Shown here: in pieces, positions 8,752-17,077 of the stretch
Numbering within the stretch: position 1 is the first letter of the stretch
How the letters are laid out: every line of letters begins with the position of its first letter
From: CAUZWH01 sp965224275
GTDB taxonomy: Bacteria; Pseudomonadota; Alphaproteobacteria; SHVV01
Direction of reading: 5' to 3'
Assembly (NCBI GenBank): GCA_965224275.1
Contig: CBDCYR010000002.1
Location: 1-64,000 of the forward strand
DNA: 64,000 nucleotides
Program-made: the position numbers and the translations under genes
Notes under the pieces: generated by a model
What the model was told of the DNA's origin: nothing
The model's database searches: none
The model's input: the letters and a program-made list of their open reading frames with translations, nothing else

Positions 8752-9840
8752 CTAGCCGCCGAGCGCTGCCTTCTTCCGCTCGACGTAGTCGCTGATCCCT
8801 TCCCAGGCATCGTCACTATAGATTGGCTTGCGGCCTTCCTGGCGGGCGATGGAGTTGCCCTCGAAGATCATTAGTTCCGGCACATGCGGGCGGCGCACGG
8901 CGTCGTCGGGATCGAGCCAAAGCCTGAAGAACAGACGCCTTTGATCGAGCGGCTTGTCGCTATCGTCGAAGCCGCTGCGCCCGTGTAATATGGTAAAGTT
9001 ATTCGACAAAAGCATTTCGCCTGGCTCAACCATCATTTCCAGGCGGACGTCCTCGCGCGCAGAGGTCGCCTCGAAAACCTCGATCGCCTCAAGAAGTAGT
9101 GGCGGCAAGTCGACGCCGAGCTCAGCTGCTGCCGCAGGCATATAAGTATCGACGTAGCGGCAGCTCAGAAGACCATCGACCGTCGAGAAAACGGGAACTT
9201 TGTGGGGGGTAATCGGCGCTTGGCCGGGAGCGTTTTCGCCGCGGCGGTGGTAATAGAACCCTTCGTAAAGAGCCGGCAACAGATCCGGGCGGGTGGCAAA
9301 AATCTCATTGTGAACGGCGATCGCGCTGGCGTATTGGCTCTCACCGCCAACCGTCGCCTTGCGAATATTGAGCATCCCGATCAGATCATTGAGATCGGTG
9401 TGGGGCGAGAGCGCATACTTGTTGCGGTAGGCGCGCTCGTCCGGGTTTTCGTCGGAATGATCGGTCACCTGGCCGAGCAGGTCGCCCATCACGCTCTGCG
9501 ACGCGGCGTTGCCGAAATGCAAACCCAGCCCGAAATACATGATGCCGATATCCTCGACCGAATAGCGATCGAGCGGCCAGCCACGCAGCATGAGGAATCC
9601 GCGCTGGTTCATGATTTCGTCGAACATCTCGTCGATAAGGTCTTGGATATCGTCGAGCGGGAAATCGCTCTTGGTGATCGTCGCGGTCGTGAGACCGCGC
9701 TCCTTCACCCGATTGAGCGCCGCATCGAGAGCGCGAATATGGCGCTCTTCAAGATCGATGGAGAAATCGTCCTTGCCGTGAAAATCGCTGCCTTTCCAAG
9801 CGCTTGGGTGATCGATGTGGTGCGTGATCATCGGCGTCAT
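8752..9840 (-). CDS. TauD/TfdA-family Fe(II)/2-oxoglutarate dioxygenase (copy 2)
   Basis: 362 residues. The facial triad is H147-x-D149 (PHTDL) and H286 (ILHGRS), with R306 (RLFFRLWLD) for 2-oxoglutarate. The protein begins MITHHIDHPSAWKGSDF, closely matching ISHHIDHPNAWKSTDF in copy 1, so the pair arose by tandem duplication. It is the first gene of the leftward run ending near 4906. GGAGATTGCC precedes ATG 9840. It is divergent from the cupin gene at 9943, so the 102-base gap probably holds both promoters. The two copies may act on related substrates or successive positions. Confidence 0.88.
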   Translation of the reverse strand: MTPMITHHIDHPSAWKGSDFHGKDDFSIDLEERHIRALDAALNRVKERGLTTATITKSDFPLDDIQDLIDEMFDEIMNQRGFLMLRGWPLDRYSVEDIGIMYFGLGLHFGNAASQSVMGDLLGQVTDHSDENPDERAYRNKYALSPHTDLNDLIGMLNIRKATVGGESQYASAIAVHNEIFATRPDLLPALYEGFYYHRRGENAPGQAPITPHKVPVFSTVDGLLSCRYVDTYMPAAAAELGVDLPPLLLEAIEVFEATSAREDVRLEMMVEPGEMLLSNNFTILHGRSGFDDSDKPLDQRRLFFRLWLDPDDAVRRPHVPELMIFEGNSIARQEGRKPIYSDDAWEGISDYVERKKAALGG

Positions 9841-9942
9841 GGCAATCTCCGGGCAAGTCTAAGAGTTGGCGTGCCAGGGCACATTGGGCCACCCCGTATG
9901 CTACTCTCGTTAATACAGATCATAGTCTAATCAACACCCACC

Positions 9943-10371
9943 ATGTCCGACAATTCGCAGGACTACGTACTGACGACACCGTTCGATACGGCGGCCCTTT
10001 CGGTCGAACCCGACATTATCGCCCCCGATGGCTCGGAGATCCGGCTGTTACCGCCGCCGCGTAGTGGAATCGCGAGCCTCGCCCACTGTACGTTGCGGGC
10101 CGGGCAGGTCTCCAAAGCGGTGTGCCATCGAACGGTCGAAGAGGTTTGGTATTTTCTAACCGGCGCCGGCGAGCTCTGGCGCGCGGTTGAGGATCTTGAG
10201 GAAGAGCTTGCGGTGCGCCCGGGAATGTCGGTGACAATTCCGACCGGAACGCGGTTTCAATTCCGCTGTAAAGGCAACGCCCCCCTCACCTTCATCCTCG
10301 TCACCACACCATACTGGCCAGGCGACGGTGAGGCCGTGCGCGTCAAGGATCACTGGCAACCGACCAGCTGA
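9943..10371 (+). CDS. cupin-domain protein
   Basis: 142 residues forming a single cupin barrel: a first motif around CHRTVEEVWYFLTGAGEL (metal His/Glu positions) and a second around PGMSVTIPTGTRFQFRC. Small single-domain cupins of this type bind a metal or a small ligand and include isomerases, dioxygenase fragments and sensors, so the activity cannot be told. It is divergent from the tandem dioxygenases and followed by an unrelated unknown gene. Confidence 0.8.
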   Translation: MSDNSQDYVLTTPFDTAALSVEPDIIAPDGSEIRLLPPPRSGIASLAHCTLRAGQVSKAVCHRTVEEVWYFLTGAGELWRAVEDLEEELAVRPGMSVTIPTGTRFQFRCKGNAPLTFILVTTPYWPGDGEAVRVKDHWQPTS

Positions 10372-10511
10372 GGGGCGCCAAACATACCCAACACGTGGAT
10401 CCGCGTCGGCCGTGGGCAGTTGCCCGAACCCCGCAAACGGTGACACTATCTTTGCCAGCGTACCGAGCCCTGTGCTCCAGTTCCGCTGAGTCCTGTGCCG
10501 ATAGCGCACCG

Positions 10512-11150
10512 ATGGGTATGGCGAAGACAGAAGAAAAAAAGGAGAAAAAACCGGGCCTGCTCAAAAAGCTCAAGGTCGGTGTACGTAATCTACTAACCGA
10601 GCCGGTCGCGCAACCCACCAAAGGCGACGACGAACACACCGAAGATGAAGCGTTCGCCGACGCAGAGGCAATTACGGAACATGCACCGGTCGAACAGATA
10701 AGCACCGAGGCGTTCGAAACCGAACTTCAAGGCCTGATCGATGGGCACGGCAAGGTGCTCGCGGGAAAAATGCAGTTCGTGGACCTTTCGGACATGAAGG
10801 GCAAATATCCCGAGCGATGGGAGGAGATCTCGGAGCCGTTGCATGCGCTCGCGGCGAGCGTGATCGGGATGAATTTGGCGCAAGAGGATATCTACACCCG
10901 CCTACAAGACTCTCATCTCATCGTATTCGCCGAACTCAGCCAGGCCGAAGCCAAAGACCGATGTGTGAAAATTACCCAGGAGATCTCCGAGCTACTGGTC
11001 GAGCAAGGGGTCGATTCCTCGGTTGTTGCAGCAAAATCAGTGGTCGGTGAGGTCGATGGCCGTGCCGCCATCGAAGATTTAGACGTTGAGGCGTCATCAA
11101 AACCACGGGTCAGCGCAAAGACCACAAAGCCACGATCAAAACGCCGATAG
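10512..11150 (+). CDS. hypothetical protein with basic tails
   Basis: 212 residues that I do not recognise. The first 30 residues are lysine/glutamate-rich (KTEEKKEKKPGLLKKLKVG), an acidic linker follows, the central 120 residues look like a compact alpha/beta domain (LIVFAELSQAEAKDRCVK), and the C-terminus is Arg/Lys/Ser-rich. The central part weakly recalls a degenerate nucleotide-cyclase/GGDEF-type module (a guess from the hydrophobic pattern only). ATG 10512 is used because upstream in-frame sequence (from GTG 10395) does not look like protein; ATG 10518 is equally possible. Its stop abuts the convergent SDR gene. Confidence 0.6.
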   Translation: MGMAKTEEKKEKKPGLLKKLKVGVRNLLTEPVAQPTKGDDEHTEDEAFADAEAITEHAPVEQISTEAFETELQGLIDGHGKVLAGKMQFVDLSDMKGKYPERWEEISEPLHALAASVIGMNLAQEDIYTRLQDSHLIVFAELSQAEAKDRCVKITQEISELLVEQGVDSSVVAAKSVVGEVDGRAAIEDLDVEASSKPRVSAKTTKPRSKRR

Positions 11151-11918
11151 CTATCCGGCCATCGTCAAGCCGCCGGAGACGCTGATCACTTGGCCGGTGA
11201 CAAACGCTGCATCCTCACTGGCAAAGAATGCAATGATGCCCGGAATATCGTCGGGCTCGCCCATCCGCTTCATTGGAATCGCACGCTGCAACGCATCATA
11301 GACCTTGCGGCCGCTCTCCCCCTCGCCGGCGAAGGATCTTAAAATGGGCGTATCGGTCGGCCCCGGACAGACGCAATTGACGGTTATTCCCTTGGTCGCC
11401 ACTTCGCGCGCGAGTGTTTTGGTGAGCGAGATAATGCCGCCTTTACATGCCGAGTAAACGGCTTCACCGGACGAACCAACCCGCGCCGCATCTGAGGCGA
11501 TACTGACGACGCGCCCAGCGCCACGTTGAACCATCCCCTTCAGGATCACGTGCGTAACATTGAGCGGCCCACGTAAATTGATATCGATTATTTTGTCCCA
11601 AAGTACGGCATCGGTATCGACGAAGTTCATGAAGCGATCCCAACCGGCGCAGTTTACGAGGACGTCGATCGACCCGAGTTCGGTTTCACATGAACTGACC
11701 GCAGCTTCAACCGCTGCATAGTCGGAAATATCGAGTGCCTGCGGCCAAGCCTGGCGACCGGATGCACGCAGCTCTGCCGCAACACGATCTGCACCCTCAG
11801 CATCGATATCAAGAACCCCGACCCGGGCACCCTCCTCGCTAAAACGCCGACAGATCGCACCACCGATGACGCCGCCCCCACCGGTGACAACGACGGTCTT
11901 ACCCTCTAAGCCGCGCAT
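11151..11918 (-). CDS. short-chain dehydrogenase/reductase (BadH-like)
   Basis: 255 residues with a classical SDR layout. The NAD(P)-binding TGGGGVIGG lies near the N-terminus, NCAG at the end of beta-4, the catalytic Ser in SIASDAARV, and YSACK (Tyr-Lys) in the active site. The C-terminal PGPTDTP and GQVISVSGG are typical. It resembles 2-hydroxycyclohexanecarboxyl-CoA dehydrogenase and 3-oxoacyl-ACP reductase relatives. ATG 11918 is preferred to 11951 because AAGGTCAAG lies just upstream and the SDR fold begins there. It lies downstream of the FAD monooxygenase on the same strand, and could be the last gene of that operon. Confidence 0.85.
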   Translation of the reverse strand: MRGLEGKTVVVTGGGGVIGGAICRRFSEEGARVGVLDIDAEGADRVAAELRASGRQAWPQALDISDYAAVEAAVSSCETELGSIDVLVNCAGWDRFMNFVDTDAVLWDKIIDINLRGPLNVTHVILKGMVQRGAGRVVSIASDAARVGSSGEAVYSACKGGIISLTKTLAREVATKGITVNCVCPGPTDTPILRSFAGEGESGRKVYDALQRAIPMKRMGEPDDIPGIIAFFASEDAAFVTGQVISVSGGLTMAG

Positions 11919-11997
11919 CGATCTTGACCTTTTGCTATTGTGACACCGCACTTAGGCGCATCCAAAAGGCATACTCTGAGCGGTTATCAAGGCTTCG

Positions 11998-12083
11998 TCA
12001 TCCCACAACGTGCCACCTCCCTCACCCGTGTGTGCGGCTGTCATCCCACAACGTGCCACCTCCCTCACCCGTGTGTGCGGCTG
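11998..12083. repeat. exact 43 bp tandem duplication
   Basis: Two identical 43-base units, 11998-12040 and 12041-12083, lie head to tail with no mismatch. They fall at the 3' end of the FAD monooxygenase gene. Since 43 is not a multiple of three, the second unit is read in a different frame and meets a TGA, so the protein ends SRTHG. With only one unit the frame would continue to a TAA at 11952 and the tail would differ. Confidence 0.95.
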
Positions 12084-13095
12084 CCATGTAGCGATGGGAA
12101 ATGTCCTGCGTGTGTTCGGTAATCGGTCGGGCGTTCGTTTCCCAAGCCGCCAGCCCTGTTTCGAGGTCGTCGGCCGCGGCGACTTCACCCGCCAGCGCCA
12201 ACGCATTCATCATCGCGCATCCGGCTCCTTGACCGAGCGTAGGCGCCATCCCGTGCGCGGCATCACCAATCACGGCCACCCGACCCTGCGACCATCGTTT
12301 CAGCGTTACGGTCTCATAGACATCCCAGCGGCCCTGGCTGCCGACGCGGGCAAATAGATCGGCCAAATGCGGCCAGGCCGCGGACCACAGGTCTCGATCG
12401 ATCGGAATAGATTTGCCGGCCGTGTCGGCCTCAGCGACGGTGAAGGCGACATAGAGGTTGTCGGCGTCGCAGGGAACGTAAAGCATGCGTCGGATCTGTT
12501 GGTTGGGCGGGCTCAAATAGTGGATGACGTTGTCGGGTTCATCCTTCGCGCGCGACGTGAGCAAGCGGATCGCACCGAAATCACCCGCGCCGTACCTATT
12601 TTCCGTGAGATCAAGCGACTCTCGAACCTCGGAATTCACGCCATCCGCCGCAATCACAAGGTCCGCACGGTGCCGTGTTCCATCGGCGAGAAGGAGTTCA
12701 CCCTCAGGAGTTGCGCCTACGGCAGTTGAATCTGTTTCGAACACGGTGCCGTTGCGGTTGGCGGCGCCAAGTAACGCCTCATATAGGCACTGACGAGTCA
12801 TTGTGATCATCCGCGTACCGAGTGCGGCACCGAATGACTTCTCAGCGACCAGATCATCAAGATGATCCCGGACCTCGTAGCGGGGCGCCTGCCAGGCACC
12901 AGCCAGGACGAGCGCGCCGACCCCTAGGGCGTCCAATACGCGAAGGCCATTTTCCCAAACAAAGATGCCAGCGCCAAAGGCGCGGAGTTCCGAGGAACGT
13001 TCATGGATGCGTACGGTCCAGCCGTGGTGACCAAGCGCCGCGGCCACCGCCAGACCTGCGAAGCCGCCCCCAGCAATCTCCGCGTGGCCTTTCAC
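12022..13095 (-). CDS. FAD-dependent aromatic-type monooxygenase
   Basis: 357 residues of the class A flavoprotein monooxygenases (salicylate or 6-hydroxynicotinate hydroxylase type). The FAD-binding GGGFAGLAVAAALG is at residues 9-22, the second FAD/NAD(P)H motif is VIAADGVNSEVR, and GDAAHGMAPTLGQGA lies near residue 285. Such enzymes hydroxylate an electron-rich ring with NAD(P)H and O2, sometimes with decarboxylation. It begins with GTG overlapping the soxG stop (GTGA), so it is the last gene of the Rieske-Hyu-Sox operon. Its C-terminal codons were altered by the 43 bp tandem duplication. Confidence 0.85.
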   Translation of the reverse strand: MKGHAEIAGGGFAGLAVAAALGHHGWTVRIHERSSELRAFGAGIFVWENGLRVLDALGVGALVLAGAWQAPRYEVRDHLDDLVAEKSFGAALGTRMITMTRQCLYEALLGAANRNGTVFETDSTAVGATPEGELLLADGTRHRADLVIAADGVNSEVRESLDLTENRYGAGDFGAIRLLTSRAKDEPDNVIHYLSPPNQQIRRMLYVPCDADNLYVAFTVAEADTAGKSIPIDRDLWSAAWPHLADLFARVGSQGRWDVYETVTLKRWSQGRVAVIGDAAHGMAPTLGQGAGCAMMNALALAGEVAAADDLETGLAAWETNARPITEHTQDISHRYMAAAHTGEGGGTLWDDSRTHG

Positions 13096-13811
13096 GCGGC
13101 GGGGTCGGCGAGTGCGCGAAGAGCACGGTGCCCGATCAAGCGCCCTTCGAATTCAGCCATCGCGTCGAGCAGGACATCGACATAGTAATCAGCCATCGTC
13201 CAGTCGACGAGCAGGTCGTAAGCCAGGACCGCTCCAACGTCATTGCGAATAATGATGCCGGTCGCGCGGGCGATCGACGTTTGGGCCAACCGATGCTGAT
13301 CGAACTTATGTGGCCGCAAATCAATCGCCGACATCTTTGCGAACATCGCCGCGCTATGCTCACCGCAGATACGGAACCATGCGTGGGTTTCGCGGCGCGG
13401 CAGAGGATAGCCGCGCGCGGTCTGCTCGCTTGAATGCCAGTCCGACTCGAGTTGTTCCGCCAAGCTAGAGACACCGGTAATGTCGGACAGGATGAGAATT
13501 TCCTGCGGCCCAAGCTGGGCCGCGATGGCACCGTCAGTTTGCAGACTTGCCAAATTGGTTGCGGCCGGCAATGCGACATTGCGTGACGCCAACCAATCAC
13601 ATGTGCCGGCCCCCTTGAAACCGATCCTCGGCAGCACTGAAAGATCGCACAGTCCCAGCTGACGCGCCGCTGCTTGTTCAGCGCCGGGATCGCCAAAGTC
13701 GGTGACCAGCGCGGTATCGGCATGGGCTGCGAAGCGCGCACCGGCGGCGGCGTTTGATCGGTAAACAGGTGACCGGCGTGTGACGTTTGCGGGCTGGATG
13801 TCATCGCTCAT
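13092..13811 (-). CDS. soxG: sarcosine oxidase-type gamma subunit
   Basis: 239 residues. It matches the SoxG family: an N-terminal PVYRS segment, CDLSVLPRIGFKGAG in the first half, and a C-terminal folate-domain-like region (AMFAKMSAIDLRP, then IARATGIIIRNDVGAVLAYDLLVDW). SoxG is the poorly conserved small subunit of heterotetrameric sarcosine oxidase and of the related N-methylglutamate dehydrogenase. ATG 13811 lies two bases after the soxA stop, and the gene overlaps the following FAD monooxygenase start. Position and order (B-D-A-G) support the assignment. Confidence 0.85.
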   Translation of the reverse strand: MSDDIQPANVTRRSPVYRSNAAAGARFAAHADTALVTDFGDPGAEQAAARQLGLCDLSVLPRIGFKGAGTCDWLASRNVALPAATNLASLQTDGAIAAQLGPQEILILSDITGVSSLAEQLESDWHSSEQTARGYPLPRRETHAWFRICGEHSAAMFAKMSAIDLRPHKFDQHRLAQTSIARATGIIIRNDVGAVLAYDLLVDWTMADYYVDVLLDAMAEFEGRLIGHRALRALADPAA

Positions 13812-13813
13812 CA

Positions 13814-16729
13814 CTACATCTCCTGACGCCGATTATCAGGATCGTAGAATGGCAATTCGACGACCGTTGCATTGACACTGCGGCCGTCGTCGAGCCGGAT
13901 AGGAACGGCATCACCCGGCTCGGATGTTTCCCGCGCGGTGTAGGCAAGACCAATGATTCGGCCAAGGTTGGACGAGCGCACAACCGAGGTCACAAAGCCG
14001 GTGATCTCACCGTTTTGCAGAACCAGATTGGATTCCTGGGGCAGCGGTGCGAACGGGTCGTCGATCGCAAATCCCACCAACTTGCGCTTTGACAAATAGC
14101 GGTCGCGAACCTCGATGGATCGCTTGCCCACAAAAAACGGCTTACGGCGGGAAATCGCCCACGTCATATGAGCTTCCTCGGGCGTCGTCATCGCGTCGGT
14201 GTCCTGACTAACGATAATATGACCCTTCTCAAGACGCAGGACACGTTGGGTTTCGACGCCGAAGGGCACGATGCCGAAGCTTTGGCCTGCAGCCATGATC
14301 GTGTCCCACAGGGCCTCACCATGGCCCGACGCCACGTGGACCTCAAACCCGAGTTCGCCGACAAAGCCAACGCGAAACACCCGCGCCGGAATTCCCGCCA
14401 CGTGGCCTTCACGGACGCCCATATAAGGGAACGCCTCGACTGACAAATCAATGTCGTCAACCAGCGTGGCGAGAAGTTCCCGCGAGCGTGGCCCGGCAAC
14501 GTTGACCGCGGCGAAAGCCACCGAGACGTTGGCGACATCGACGCTCAGACGCCACTGGGCATTCCACCACAGCATAGTCTGGTAGACGCGCTCGGCTCCG
14601 GTCGTGGTCGTGGTGACGTAATACCAATCATCGGCAAAGCGGCAGGCAACCCCATCATCGATAATCGTTCCAGCGTCGTTGGTCATCAGCACGTAACGGG
14701 CGCGACCTATGGGCTGCTTCAGATATGCAAATGTATACATGCGGTTCATGAATTCGGCAGCGTCGGGTCCGCGGATCTCAAGGCCCCCGAGGGTGGAGAC
14801 GTCGATCATGCCAAGGTTTTGCCGTACCGCGACGGCTTCGCGAGAGACGCATTCGTCACGGTGCTCGCTCGGGCCATAAAACGCGGGACGCCACCAGACC
14901 CCGGCGGTCAACATTTGGGCGCCGGCTTCGAGATGGCGATGGTGCATCGCTGTGTGTCGCTCGGGCTCGAAGCTGCGTCCAGCGAGTACGCCGAGCCGTT
15001 CGCCGTAGACCGGCGGGCGCGCTGTTGTAACGCCGACCTCGGCCAAGGTGCGGTTGGTCTCTCTGGCGACGATCCGCGCGGTGTTAAGGGCCGAGTGGCG
15101 GCCCTGGCTCGGCCCCATGCCGACCGTGGAGAATCGTTTCACCAATTCCAACTCGGCGTAACCATCGGCGACGGCGTTGGCGATATCGGCGACCTGCAGA
15201 TCCTCGTCGAAATCGACGAAATCCTTTCCTTTGGGATGGGCGTAAACCGGATGGAGGAACGTTAAGCGACGCGGCGCAGGCCCAGGTCGTTCAGGTTCCA
15301 CCCCCGCTGCCGCACCAAGCGAATTTGCCGCGTGCCAGCCCGCATAACGACCATCTGCTATTGCCGGGCCTACCTGGCAAGCCGAATTAAGCGAACCAGC
15401 AATCGCGACATGTTCGGGTAGACCAACGATCGAGAACGTTGCATCGCTGTCGTTATGGCCGAGGCTGGCACCGGCTTGGAGGGCGAGCTGATAGGCGGGC
15501 ATTGATCCAACGGATACGCAGAGGAGATCGCAGTCGAACGTGCGTGTAGTCGCTGGACCCGCACCGGTGCCGATGGTCACCCCCGCCAAATGCCAGTTGC
15601 CTTCTCCGGCTGTCGCCGAAGTAACGCCCTGTCCGCGATGGATGGCGATGCCCCGATCAGCGATTGCTAGCACCCTTGCGTCACGGGACGGTTCGGTTCG
15701 CAAATCGACGACTCCGACTACTTCGGTGCCGGCTTCCAACAGATCGAGGGTAACGCCATAGCCGTCGTCGTCGTTGGCATAGACGACAGCGCGGCGACCG
15801 GGTCGTACACCATAAGCCTTGATTAGGCGCTGCGCCGCCGTTCCCAGGATGATCCCGGGCAGGTCGTTATTGTGGAAAGTAGCTGGCTGACCCATCGTCC
15901 CCGTCGCCAGCACCAATTCGCGGGCGCGTATTTTGTACAGACGATTACCTTTGATGACGGGCAGCCAATTGTCGGCAAACCAGCCATTGCAGACGGCGTC
16001 AGTCATAACGGTGATGGTTGGTTGCTGCTCGATCGACGCCAGTAATTCTGCGCGAAGTTGGGCCGCTGCCTGACCCTCCGAATCGAGCCGCTCGTAGGCA
16101 AGCGCACCGCCTAACCTACGGTTCTCATCAACCAACAGCACATCCAGCCCGGCTTGTGCCGCTGCCAGTGCCGCTGCCATCCCGGCCGGTCCGCCGCCAA
16201 TGACGGCGACGTCGTAAAACCCGAATGCTTTGTCGAAATAGCGGTGCGGGGCATCGGGGGAAATTCGACCTAGACCTGCCTTCTTACGGATCGCCGGTTC
16301 CCAAAAATGCTCCCAAAACCACTGCGAGCGATAAAAGGCCCGGTAGTAAAACCCGACCGGCATAAATCTGGCGAAGCGCCCAAGGACGTCATCGCGATCC
16401 TCCTCCAGCGAACCGCGGTAGTTTTGGCCTTCGATGGTCGCGCCTTGGAGAACGCGTTCTCGATCAGCTGGAACATTGGGCTCGTGGCCCACCTGTACGA
16501 GGGAATTCGCCTCCCAGCCGGCTAGCGAAAAAACGCCGCGCGGACGATGGTATTTGAATGAACGCGAGAGCACCCACTGATTGCTCGCGGCGAGTGCGCT
16601 GGCGATGGTATCACCGGCCAGGCCCTGAAATGGGCGTCCTTCAAAGGTGAACTCGATCTGCTGCTCATAGTCGACGAGTTCGCCGCCCGCAATCCGATTT
16701 ACGCCGGAGCTGATTGCATCAGGTGTCAT
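13814..16729 (-). CDS. soxA: sarcosine oxidase-type alpha subunit
   Basis: 971 residues, full length. Residues ~20-110 form the N-terminal 2Fe-2S-ferredoxin-like fold (FKYHRPRG), followed by an NAD(H)/FAD nucleotide-binding domain starting near residue 172 (VAVIGGGPAGMAAALAAA), and a C-terminal aminomethyltransferase (GcvT-like) domain from about residue 590, which in the known enzyme binds tetrahydrofolate and captures the methyl carbon as methylene-THF. The complex oxidatively N-demethylates sarcosine to glycine; the same architecture serves N-methylglutamate dehydrogenase (MgdC). The ATG overlaps the soxD stop (ATGA). Confidence 0.92.
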   Translation of the reverse strand: MTPDAISSGVNRIAGGELVDYEQQIEFTFEGRPFQGLAGDTIASALAASNQWVLSRSFKYHRPRGVFSLAGWEANSLVQVGHEPNVPADRERVLQGATIEGQNYRGSLEEDRDDVLGRFARFMPVGFYYRAFYRSQWFWEHFWEPAIRKKAGLGRISPDAPHRYFDKAFGFYDVAVIGGGPAGMAAALAAAQAGLDVLLVDENRRLGGALAYERLDSEGQAAAQLRAELLASIEQQPTITVMTDAVCNGWFADNWLPVIKGNRLYKIRARELVLATGTMGQPATFHNNDLPGIILGTAAQRLIKAYGVRPGRRAVVYANDDDGYGVTLDLLEAGTEVVGVVDLRTEPSRDARVLAIADRGIAIHRGQGVTSATAGEGNWHLAGVTIGTGAGPATTRTFDCDLLCVSVGSMPAYQLALQAGASLGHNDSDATFSIVGLPEHVAIAGSLNSACQVGPAIADGRYAGWHAANSLGAAAGVEPERPGPAPRRLTFLHPVYAHPKGKDFVDFDEDLQVADIANAVADGYAELELVKRFSTVGMGPSQGRHSALNTARIVARETNRTLAEVGVTTARPPVYGERLGVLAGRSFEPERHTAMHHRHLEAGAQMLTAGVWWRPAFYGPSEHRDECVSREAVAVRQNLGMIDVSTLGGLEIRGPDAAEFMNRMYTFAYLKQPIGRARYVLMTNDAGTIIDDGVACRFADDWYYVTTTTTGAERVYQTMLWWNAQWRLSVDVANVSVAFAAVNVAGPRSRELLATLVDDIDLSVEAFPYMGVREGHVAGIPARVFRVGFVGELGFEVHVASGHGEALWDTIMAAGQSFGIVPFGVETQRVLRLEKGHIIVSQDTDAMTTPEEAHMTWAISRRKPFFVGKRSIEVRDRYLSKRKLVGFAIDDPFAPLPQESNLVLQNGEITGFVTSVVRSSNLGRIIGLAYTARETSEPGDAVPIRLDDGRSVNATVVELPFYDPDNRRQEM

Positions 16730-17040
16730 GCCGATGCCGATCCGTCCTTTGGGGGCTCGGCTTGCCCGAACTCGACTCGTTGGTTGAACAAATCGTCTGA
16801 CGGGTAGGTTCGCAAGACCTCATCGGTGACGGTGTTGCGCTCGGCGATGAACCAGTAACTGGTTGGTAGATGGCACCACCACTCCCGGACAACGCCAGCT
16901 TCGTTGGCCGACAACCACAAATAGTCGCGCCAGACATCGTCGCTGATTTCGGCGCCGTCCGGCATGGCCATGACCTCGCCGGCGCACTGGAACTCGTTGA
17001 TATTGCGGTCACCGTTGAGCGGACAGCGCATCACCTTCAT
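16726..17040 (-). CDS. soxD: sarcosine oxidase-type delta subunit
   Basis: 104 residues. The family pattern is present (RCPLNGDRNINEF near the N-terminus, then EWWCHLPTSYWFIAERNT), but two of the four zinc-binding cysteines known from heterotetrameric sarcosine oxidase are absent: the usual CPxCG is CPLNG (C6 kept, position 9 Asn), and the later H-x3-C becomes HLPTS. The protein therefore probably does not bind zinc in the known way. Variants of this kind may define a subclade of delta-like subunits. ATG 17040 follows CGGAG; a second Met is at residue 4. It lies between soxB and soxA. Confidence 0.85.
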   Translation of the reverse strand: MKVMRCPLNGDRNINEFQCAGEVMAMPDGAEISDDVWRDYLWLSANEAGVVREWWCHLPTSYWFIAERNTVTDEVLRTYPSDDLFNQRVEFGQAEPPKDGSASA

Positions 17041-17077
17041 GCCGCAGTCTCCGGAGGCGAATGGGTTGGATAGACCA

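Noticed and set aside
11952..12206. 84-codon frame ending with the alternative tail of the FAD monooxygenase
   Set aside because: It is the out-of-frame reading caused by the 43 bp tandem duplication, not a separate gene; used only as evidence for the original C-terminus.
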